This document shows positions 1 through 6,300 of a stretch of DNA of 13,820 bases, piece by piece. The stretch is from an uncultured Ellagibacter sp. Its GTDB lineage: Bacteria; Actinomycetota; Coriobacteriia; Coriobacteriales; Eggerthellaceae. Within the stretch, counting starts at the first letter, position 1, and every line of letters starts with the position of its first letter. The position numbers and the translations under genes were made by a program. The notes under the pieces were generated by a model. That model was not told the DNA's origin, did no database searches, and saw only the letters and a program-made list of their open reading frames with translations. Location of the stretch: positions 1-13,820 of the forward strand of contig CAKUIV010000042.1 in assembly GCA_934661105.1 (NCBI GenBank). The letters run 5' to 3'.

Positions 1-569
1 ACCCCGACATGGGCTTCTTCGATTCCGTCATGCTGGTGGGCGGCCCGGTCTTCTACAAGATCATGCTCGTCATCAACATCGTGGCGATCGGCATCGCGAA
101 CATCATGAACGCGCAGATGGCCTCCTCGCGCCTTCTGTATTCCATGGGCCGCGACGGCGTTATCCCGCGCGCGTTCGGCAAGGTGCATCCGAAGTACAAG
201 ACCCCGTGGTTCTCGGCAGTGTTCTTGGCCGTCGTCACGCTGTGCCTGTCCATCCCCATGGGCGACAAGATGACCGAGCTTGCGGGTCTCGTGAACTTCG
301 GCGCGCTCGCCTCGTTCATCCTGCTGAACTTCGCGGTGTTCTTGTTCTTCTTCATCCGCGAGAAGAAGCGCAACACCTTCGGCGATATCGTGAAGTACCT
401 CGTCTGCCCGTGGATCGGCATCGCCATTCTCGTGTACGTGTTCACCGGCTTCGAGACGATGACCTACATCGTCGGCATCGTATGGCTCGTCATCGGCCTT
501 ATCATCGGCGCCGTGAAGTCGAAGGGCTACAAGGAGGTCCCCGAGGCATTCAAGCACCTCGAGGTGTAG
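1..569 (+). CDS. APC-family amino-acid permease, C-terminal part (5' end outside window)
   Basis: The frame is already open at the left edge (first whole codon at base 3), so the ATG at base 9 is internal and not the start. The visible part, about 188 residues, has five hydrophobic segments, at roughly residues 18-38, 68-84, 93-116, 131-148 and 150-169 counted from that Met. These fit helices 8-12 of a 12-helix APC-superfamily transporter. A family-typical stretch follows the first helix: SSRLLYSMGRDGVIP, then a Lys-rich loop ending in KTPW. The protein probably imports or exchanges an amino acid or amine at the cytoplasmic membrane. The substrate cannot be read because the binding helices (TM1, TM3, TM6) are missing. 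A short charged cytosolic tail ends at TAG, and a strong terminator follows 65 bases later. Family assignment is confident; substrate is unknown. Confidence 0.88.
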   Translation, partial: PDMGFFDSVMLVGGPVFYKIMLVINIVAIGIANIMNAQMASSRLLYSMGRDGVIPRAFGKVHPKYKTPWFSAVFLAVVTLCLSIPMGDKMTELAGLVNFGALASFILLNFAVFLFFFIREKKRNTFGDIVKYLVCPWIGIAILVYVFTGFETMTYIVGIVWLVIGLIIGAVKSKGYKEVPEAFKHLEV

Positions 570-634
570 ACCCGCGCGAGCCCTCGGCTCATTGAGCGGC
601 GACGCCTTAAGCATCGCCGTTCAAGGTAACAAGG

Positions 635-670
635 AAACCGCAGCTTGCGAAACGTGAGCTGCGGTTTTTT
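635..670 (+). terminator. Intrinsic terminator of the permease gene
   Basis: An 11-bp perfect stem, AAACCGCAGCT (635-645) with AGCTGCGGTTT (657-667), encloses a short loop that can pair further (CG-AAA-CG). It runs into a T tract at 665-670. It lies 65 bases past the permease stop, in the orientation that ends plus-strand transcription. Confidence 0.9.
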
Positions 671-693
671 CATGCCCAAACGCAAGCGGGAAG

Positions 694-740
694 CCAAAAG
701 CCCCGCTTCCGCAGGCGACGAGCCAGCAGAAGCGGGGCTT
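694..740 (-). terminator. Intrinsic terminator of the hybrid kinase gene
   Basis: A 12-bp perfect inverted repeat pairs AAGCCCCGCTTC (698-709) with GAAGCGGGGCTT (729-740), with a 19-base loop. Read on the minus strand, the stem is followed by TTTTGG, and it starts 24 bases after the kinase stop codon. The T run is short but the stem is very GC-rich. An alternative 7-bp pairing, AAGCGGG (684-690) with CCCGCTT (702-708), could compete with it. Confidence 0.75.
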
Positions 741-764
741 GGAAAGCGAAAGCGGAAACCCCTG

Positions 765-2510
765 TCACCTCGTGACGTAACGGGCAATGGTGAGGATGAG
801 CTTCTCGGTGCTAAGCGGCTTGGAGAGATGCTCGTTCATGCCCGCATCGAGGCTATGGCGAACGTCTTCCGTGAACGCGTTCGCAGTGAGCGCGAAGATG
901 GGGACCGTCACCGCATCGGAGCGCTCCATCGCGCGAATCGCCTGCGTGGCCTCGTAGCCGTTCATGACCGGCATCATGATGTCCATCAGCACAAGGTCGA
1001 TGCTGCCCGGATCAGACGCCGCGAACAGATCGACCGCCTGCTGGCCGTTGCGGGCGCAAATCACCTTCGCACCGTGATCTTCCAGGAAGAACTGCGCGAT
1101 CTCGAGATTGATGTCGTTGTCCTCGACAAGCAAGACCGTGATCGGCGCGAGATCGATGGAATCGACGGCGGCGGAATCGGATTCTTCCGTGAAATCAGCG
1201 TCGATCTTGAACGGAATCGTCACGAAGAACGAGGTTCCCTCGCCTTCGTGGCTCGTGAAGTCGATGGTGCCGCCCATCTGCTCGACAAGCCCCTTCGAGA
1301 TGGAAAGCCCGAGCCCCGTGCCACGGTACGTGGTGCGCGCGTCGTCGCGCTCCTCCTGCATGAACGGCTCGAACGCATGCTTCTGGAAGTCCTCGCTCAT
1401 GCCGATTCCCGTGTCGATGCAGGCGAATTTGAGCACCGCGACATCATCGCTGCATCCGATTTCCTTGCACCATACGGTGACGTTGCCACCCTCCTTGTTG
1501 TAGAGAACCGCGTTTTGCGCCAGATTCATGAGAACCTGCTTGAGGTGCTTGGGGCTGCCGAGAAGGTGCTTGTGCGTCACGTCGACGAGCGAGCGGTTGA
1601 CCGCGAAGCCGATATGGCGCCGGTTCGCCTGGATCTGGGCAAGGGAGTTCGATTCGCGCAGAAGCTCGATCACGTCGAACGGCGCGCTGTCGAGCGTGGT
1701 GCCGCCGCTTTCGAGCTTGTTCATGTCGAGAACGCTGTTCACAAGCGACAGCAGATAACCCGACGCCTCCCACACCTTGTCGCGGCATTCGCGCTGCTTT
1801 TCCTCGTCGCCTTCGAAGCGTCCCATCATCTCGACCATGCCGCGGATGCCGTTGATGGGCGTGCGGATGTCGTGGCTCATGCGGCGCAGGAAATCGGTCT
1901 TGGAGAGGTTCGCGAGGCGCGCTTCCTCGACAGCGTGCTCAAGCTCGCCTTTCTGGCGTTCAAGTTCGGCATTGGCGCTGACGAGGTCGGCATTTGCCTG
2001 CGCGAGTTCGGCGTTCGTGCGCGCAAGCTGCTCCGCATAGCGGGCATCGCGTTCCCTGCGCTCAACTTCCATGCGGTCGACCTGACGCGTCGCATGATAG
2101 AGATCGTCGGTGTCGCATACCGACGCGAGCCAGACCCGTCCGCCATCGTGCGCGGTTAGATCGCGCTTGAACATGCGAACCCGCAGCTCCCCCGCCTTCG
2201 AGCAGAGGTGCAGCTCGCGCGCACCGGAAAGCGCGGCGAACTCGGCCTCGGTGCAGTCTCCGCATACGAGCTGGTCCATGCGATTGCCCGTCGCTGCCTC
2301 GAATTCCCCGATGGATTCATAGCCGAGCATTCGGAGCACGAGATCGCTCACCAAAACGATGGGGAAGCCAGAATCGAACGAGCCGCCAAGGATGCCGACA
2401 CCATGGTTTTCGCACAGCAGCGCCTGAATTTCCTCGTCGATCTTGAGCGAGGAATACGGAAGTTCCTCAGCGTAGTAGAGGGCTTCCCTATAGTCGCTTT
2501 TCACCATCAT
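765..2510 (-). CDS. Soluble PAS hybrid histidine kinase with C-terminal receiver domain
   Basis: This 581-residue protein has no membrane segment or signal peptide, so it senses an intracellular cue. A PAS-like domain covers about 33-140. An Ala/Glu/Arg-rich coiled coil (about 145-205) leads into a HisKA domain with phospho-acceptor His213 in MSHDIRTPING. The HATPase_c domain shows the N box (Asn329, Asn333), G1 (DTGIG, 366-370) and G2 (GTGLGL, 397-402). The receiver at about 457-580 has Glu463/Asp464, phospho-Asp510, Thr542 and Lys564, so all catalytic residues are present. No DNA-binding output domain, HPt domain or partner regulator is visible, so it probably relays phosphate to an unlinked HPt or regulator. 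ATGATG starts the gene. The first ATG has GAGG six bases upstream and fits best; the second is a possible alternative. The gene has its own promoter and terminator and so looks monocistronic. The signal is unknown. Confidence 0.93.
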   Translation of the reverse strand: MMVKSDYREALYYAEELPYSSLKIDEEIQALLCENHGVGILGGSFDSGFPIVLVSDLVLRMLGYESIGEFEAATGNRMDQLVCGDCTEAEFAALSGARELHLCSKAGELRVRMFKRDLTAHDGGRVWLASVCDTDDLYHATRQVDRMEVERRERDARYAEQLARTNAELAQANADLVSANAELERQKGELEHAVEEARLANLSKTDFLRRMSHDIRTPINGIRGMVEMMGRFEGDEEKQRECRDKVWEASGYLLSLVNSVLDMNKLESGGTTLDSAPFDVIELLRESNSLAQIQANRRHIGFAVNRSLVDVTHKHLLGSPKHLKQVLMNLAQNAVLYNKEGGNVTVWCKEIGCSDDVAVLKFACIDTGIGMSEDFQKHAFEPFMQEERDDARTTYRGTGLGLSISKGLVEQMGGTIDFTSHEGEGTSFFVTIPFKIDADFTEESDSAAVDSIDLAPITVLLVEDNDINLEIAQFFLEDHGAKVICARNGQQAVDLFAASDPGSIDLVLMDIMMPVMNGYEATQAIRAMERSDAVTVPIFALTANAFTEDVRHSLDAGMNEHLSKPLSTEKLILTIARYVTR

Positions 2511-2681
2511 CGCATGCCTCGATTTCTCGTGCTTGCACAGAAAATGCGTTTATTATACCAGGGCCGACAACCGACAAGATCTCTTATCTCCGAAGAAACC
2601 TAGCAAAGCGCCATGAATATCGGTGATGCCCGATAAACAGCTTTCACCAGGGATTTCTAGCGAAAACTCGGTTGGGGAGCG
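2511..2681. other. Intergenic gap between the M18 peptidase and hybrid kinase genes
   Basis: These 171 bases hold the kinase promoter in the part nearest the kinase. The rest has no convincing gene. A 6-bp hairpin (TATCGG 2618-2623 with CCGATA 2630-2635) has no real T tract, so I cannot point to a clear terminator for the peptidase transcript. Some read-through into the kinase gene is possible. Confidence 0.5.
2552..2577 (-). promoter_or_regulatory. Extended -10 promoter of the hybrid kinase gene, with a tandem 7-bp repeat upstream
   Basis: On the minus strand, TGGTATAAT (2560-2552) is a perfect extended -10 element, which would explain the lack of a good -35. Transcription would begin near 2545, giving a leader of about 35 bases. 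Immediately upstream lies the tandem direct repeat TTGTCGG-TTGTCGG (2577-2564), placed where an activator or repressor could act. The promoter call is solid; regulation by the repeat is inference. Confidence 0.65.
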
Positions 2682-4076
2682 CTACGATATCTCCGCGCCA
2701 TCCGCCCCGTCGATGACGATATTCGCCTTGAAGAAGGCCGACAGGGCCCTCGTCGCATTCGCGATATCGCGCGCGCCCGCGGTCTCGAAGCTCGAGTGCA
2801 TGGCGTACTGCGCGATACCCACGTCGACCGCGTGCATGCTCACCTGGATGTTCGACAGGTTGCCGAGCGTCGAGCCGCCGGGCATGTCGCTGCGGTTCGC
2901 GAACGTCTGGTACGGCACGCCCGCGTCGTCGCATACGGCGAGAAACGCCGCTCGCGAGAACGCGTCGGTGCAGTACTTCTGGTTTGCCGCTTCCTTCACG
3001 ACGATGCCTCGGTTCAGCGCGCATCGGTTCGCCTCGTCGTACTTCTCGGGATGGTTGGGGTTCACCGCGTGCGCGTTGTCGCAGCTCACAAGCATCGATT
3101 TCGCAAGCGCGCAGCGAAGGTCCTCGGGAGCGCGACCGAGAGCGTCGTTCAAACGAGCAAGCGCGTCGACCAGAAACGTCGACATGGCGCCCTGTTTGGT
3201 GTTCGACCCGACTTCCTCGTTGTCGAAGCATGCGAGCACCGCGATATCATGCGGGTTGTCGGCTGCAAGGAACGCCTCGAGGGAGGTGTAGACGCATGCG
3301 AGGTCGTCGAGTTTCGGCGCCGAGACGAACTCGTTTTCCCACCCCCAGATGCACGGCTTCTGCCGGTTCACCAGAAACAGGTCGCGCGCGATGATGTCGC
3401 CTGCGCGCACGCCGAGGTCGCGCGCGATGAGCTCGTCGAGCGAGCCTTTCGCCAGAAGCCCTGCCGACACGACCGGGCAGAGGTCGACCTGACGATTCGG
3501 CCCGAACGACTGGTTGATGTCGCGCTGGATATGGGGCGGCATGCTGGGGATAAGCGCCACGTCGGCGGCGCTTTCGTACAAGCGGCTTTCCACGCGCGCG
3601 CCATCGCGCACCATCACGCGCCCGGCAAGCCCGAGCGGACGGTCGAACCAGGTGTAGTCGACGGCGCCCCCGTACACCTCCACGTTCAACCGCAATGTAT
3701 CGGCCGGGCCGACAAGCTCGCCTTCCGCCTTCACCTTGAACGTCGGAGAATCGGTGTGCGACGCCGCCACCTGGAAATGGTAACTGTCGAGGGCCGCTCC
3801 CACCTTGAAGGCGATGAGGCTCGAGTTGTTGCGCACGGTGTAGCATCGATCGCCGCGGGACACGTGCCACGGCTCTCCCTCCGGCAGGTAAGAGAACCCG
3901 GCGGCATCGAGGCGCGAGCGCAACGCTTGCACCGTGTGGAACATGCTCGGGCACGACTCGATGAATTCCACAAGGCCGCGCGCCGCCGCGATATCTTCGG
4001 AAGACACGGCCGATACACCGACGCCCTTGCCTGCGGGCTGCGTTTCGACCGACTCGGTTTCCTTCGAACGCTCCAT
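2682..4076 (-). CDS. M18-family metallo-aminopeptidase (aspartyl aminopeptidase-like)
   Basis: This 464-residue cytosolic di-zinc peptidase removes N-terminal residues from peptides; family members often prefer acidic ones. It has the usual M18 length, and the metal-site motifs appear in family order. They are SHTDSP (His107, Asp109), KLDD (Asp257/Asp258), FDNEEVGS (Glu287/Glu288), SCDNAHAVNPN (Asp333, His336) and MHSSFE (His427). DMPGGST at 397-403 is the conserved glycine-rich loop. The first 25 residues are polar and probably disordered. The ATG at 4076 is preceded by AAGGGGA four bases upstream. The gene begins only 37 bases after the second yhgE-like gene on the same strand, so it is probably the third gene of that operon. 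No sequence evidence ties its substrate to the exporters. Bacterial relatives are sometimes named apeB. Substrate preference cannot be judged from sequence. Confidence 0.95.
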   Translation of the reverse strand: MERSKETESVETQPAGKGVGVSAVSSEDIAAARGLVEFIESCPSMFHTVQALRSRLDAAGFSYLPEGEPWHVSRGDRCYTVRNNSSLIAFKVGAALDSYHFQVAASHTDSPTFKVKAEGELVGPADTLRLNVEVYGGAVDYTWFDRPLGLAGRVMVRDGARVESRLYESAADVALIPSMPPHIQRDINQSFGPNRQVDLCPVVSAGLLAKGSLDELIARDLGVRAGDIIARDLFLVNRQKPCIWGWENEFVSAPKLDDLACVYTSLEAFLAADNPHDIAVLACFDNEEVGSNTKQGAMSTFLVDALARLNDALGRAPEDLRCALAKSMLVSCDNAHAVNPNHPEKYDEANRCALNRGIVVKEAANQKYCTDAFSRAAFLAVCDDAGVPYQTFANRSDMPGGSTLGNLSNIQVSMHAVDVGIAQYAMHSSFETAGARDIANATRALSAFFKANIVIDGADGAEIS

Positions 4077-4113
4077 GCGATCCCCTTTCCCAGACGGCGA
4101 CGTGCGCCGCGCG

Positions 4114-6300
4114 CTACGCCATCATCTTCGACTCTTCGACCTTCTCGACGAACCAGATGATAAGCTTCTCGGTCGGTTTGCGCAGCACCAATCCCAGAAG
4201 CAGCGTCGGCGCAACGAACAGGAGCAAGTAGCCGAGGTGCACGAAGAAGTCGCCGTTGTACACGCCGAACATGGCCGCGCGCATCATGTCGATGGTGTGC
4301 GTCGCCGGCAAGAACACGCTGATCACCTGGAAGAAGTCGGGCAAAAGCTGCAACGGGTAGGCGCCGCCGCCGCCGGTGACCTGCAAGATGAGGATGATGA
4401 CGGCGATGGCTTTGCCCAAATTCGCGAACGACACGACGAACGTGTAGATCATGAGCGAGTCCACCAGCCCCGACACCCAGAAGCACACCATGAACAGCAC
4501 CGGGTCGGCCACCTGCACGCCAAGGAACAGCATGTTGCCGAGCCCCACGACGGTCGTTTGAAGCAGCGACAAAAGCCCGATCACGCAGTAGCGGCCGAAG
4601 TACAGCTCGCGCGGCTTGGGATCGTCGAGCGAGGCGAGCTGCTTGTCGGACACACGCGGCTTGATGGCGACGAGCAAGAGCAGCGCTCCGATCCAAATGG
4701 CGAGCGAGGTGTAAAGCGGCGCCATCTGCGAACCGAAATTCTCGGCCGGGAACACCTCATGGCGGTCAAGCGCCACAGGGGACGCCACCGCCGACGCCAA
4801 GGCCGCCGGATCCGATCCGATGGCCTCGCGCAACTTCTCGATATCGCCCGAGGAAAGCGCCGCCCGGAGATTCGAAGAGAGCTCCGTCAGCTTGCCCGCG
4901 GTCTGCAAGAGCTCGGACTGCGCGTCGGCAAGCATACCCTTCGCGGAATCGAGTTTCCCCGCCACCGAATCGGCATCGCCCGCAAGGTCGCCCGAGGCGC
5001 TGTCGAGCTTCGACGCGCCGTCCTTCAGGGTATCGACGGCCTTCGACACCGACGAGGAAAGCTCGTTGAGACCTGGCAGGATGTTCTGGTCGTAGTCGGC
5101 CTTGATCGACGAGAGGCTCTGCGCCGCCTTGTCGGCCAAATCCTGAATCTCGGTGCGTTGGGCGACCGCGTCGCCGTAGCCCTTCTCCACCGAATCGGCC
5201 GCCGAATACAACGAGCTCGCAAGTTTGTCGAGCAGGTCGATCGACTCGTCCATCTGGGAAAGAAGCGCATCGATAAGCGGAACGTAGCTCGAGTCCACGT
5301 TGCCCTTGAGGCCTTCGAGCGCCCGCTCGATCGAGCGCAGGTCGCTCACCTCGGTCTCGACGACCGCAGCACGGGATCGAAGATGCGCGGCGGCGTCGCC
5401 CGTAAGCTCGCCCACGTTGTCGTACACGTCGCTGATCTGCGCGCTGATGCCGAGGTACCCCTCGGCCGAGGCGTCGATCGCCTGGGAAAGGGAATCAGCC
5501 GAGGAGTCAAGCGCGCTCGCGATGCCCGACGCGGTGTCGCCGCCGTCGCGGGCGATGTCGCCGACTTTGCCCGCCTCCCCCTTCGCCTGGGACAAAAGAT
5601 CGCTCGAGTTCGAGATAAGCGACTTCGACGAGTCGATGAGCTGCGAATACATGCCCAACACCGACGAGGCCGACGTCATCTGCCCCGCCATGGAGTCGAC
5701 ATGGTCGGCAAGCGTGCCCACGACGCCGCTCAAATCAGCGTCCTGCGAATACTTCGACAGAGATGACACGATGGAAAGCGCCACGTCGGAAAGCGTTTCG
5801 GTGAACACTTCGTTCACCTGGGTCGACACCTGGTCCGCACCCTGGTCGGTGACCTTCGGCGCAATCGCGTTCTTCTTCTCGTTGGCGTAATAGACGATCT
5901 GCGCGTGATCGACCTCGTCGGAATAGAAGGTCATCATATCGCGGCTGAAGCTCTTCGGTATGACGACGGCCGCGTAGTAGCGCCCTGCACGCACGCCGTC
6001 GAGCGCGTCGTCCTCGTCGGTGAACGTCCAGTTCAGCTGGTTGTTCGCCCGCAGCTGGCTCACCACCTGGTCGCCGACGTTCACTTCAAGCGGCACCAGA
6101 TCGCTCTCGTAGCCCTCGTCGGAGTTCGCCACGGCGACGGTGAGGTTGCCCGTGTTGCCGAAGGCGTCCCAACACGCGATGACGTTGTACCACGTGAAGA
6201 TCGACGGCAAGAACACGAGCCCGATCACGATGATCACGGTAATCGAGTTGTTGAACAGGTTCTTCAGGTCGGTTTTGAAGATGTTCCAAATGTTTCTCAT
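4114..6300 (-). CDS. YhgE/Pip-type membrane protein, smaller paralogue (ABC-2-like fold)
   Basis: This 728-residue protein has the classic YhgE/Pip plan. An N-terminal helix (about 18-40, followed by WYNV) precedes a large extracytoplasmic region (about 45-525), and five C-terminal membrane segments follow (about 529-547, 572-595, 600-625, 629-647, 688-707). Family marks include NTGNL (49-53), YYANEK (137-142) and GSQMAPL (523-529). The extracellular part from about 165 to 490 is rich in Ser, Ala and Asp with heptad-like spacing and probably forms long coiled coils. Known relatives include Lactococcus Pip (phage infection) and the EsaA-like proteins of type VII secretion; the transport function of YhgE proteins is poorly defined. 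The ATG directly abuts the TAG of the upstream paralogue, with GGGGAGG eight bases before it, so translation is probably coupled. The fold is confident; the substrate is unknown. Confidence 0.9.
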   Translation of the reverse strand: MRNIWNIFKTDLKNLFNNSITVIIVIGLVFLPSIFTWYNVIACWDAFGNTGNLTVAVANSDEGYESDLVPLEVNVGDQVVSQLRANNQLNWTFTDEDDALDGVRAGRYYAAVVIPKSFSRDMMTFYSDEVDHAQIVYYANEKKNAIAPKVTDQGADQVSTQVNEVFTETLSDVALSIVSSLSKYSQDADLSGVVGTLADHVDSMAGQMTSASSVLGMYSQLIDSSKSLISNSSDLLSQAKGEAGKVGDIARDGGDTASGIASALDSSADSLSQAIDASAEGYLGISAQISDVYDNVGELTGDAAAHLRSRAAVVETEVSDLRSIERALEGLKGNVDSSYVPLIDALLSQMDESIDLLDKLASSLYSAADSVEKGYGDAVAQRTEIQDLADKAAQSLSSIKADYDQNILPGLNELSSSVSKAVDTLKDGASKLDSASGDLAGDADSVAGKLDSAKGMLADAQSELLQTAGKLTELSSNLRAALSSGDIEKLREAIGSDPAALASAVASPVALDRHEVFPAENFGSQMAPLYTSLAIWIGALLLLVAIKPRVSDKQLASLDDPKPRELYFGRYCVIGLLSLLQTTVVGLGNMLFLGVQVADPVLFMVCFWVSGLVDSLMIYTFVVSFANLGKAIAVIILILQVTGGGGAYPLQLLPDFFQVISVFLPATHTIDMMRAAMFGVYNGDFFVHLGYLLLFVAPTLLLGLVLRKPTEKLIIWFVEKVEESKMMA

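Noticed and set aside
645..2159. Long plus-strand open frame of 504 codons opposite the hybrid kinase
   Set aside because: Its product is Arg/Asp/His-rich without domain character and mirrors the kinase gene, whose full set of catalytic motifs is intact. GC-rich third positions keep the opposite frame open.
2618..2635. Hairpin TATCGG-N6-CCGATA as a terminator of the M18 gene
   Set aside because: The stem is only six base pairs and is not followed by a T run, so it is not reported as a feature.
2682..4076. The M18 peptidase as a functional part of a peptide export system with the YhgE pair
   Set aside because: The genes are close enough for one operon, but there is no leader peptide gene, protease partner or substrate candidate in the window, so a functional link is not supported by the sequence.
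2796..5766. Plus-strand open frames of 454 and 610 codons opposite the peptidase and the smaller YhgE gene
   Set aside because: Their composition is typical of shadow frames in high-GC DNA, they have no plausible ribosome sites, and the minus-strand genes have recognisable families.
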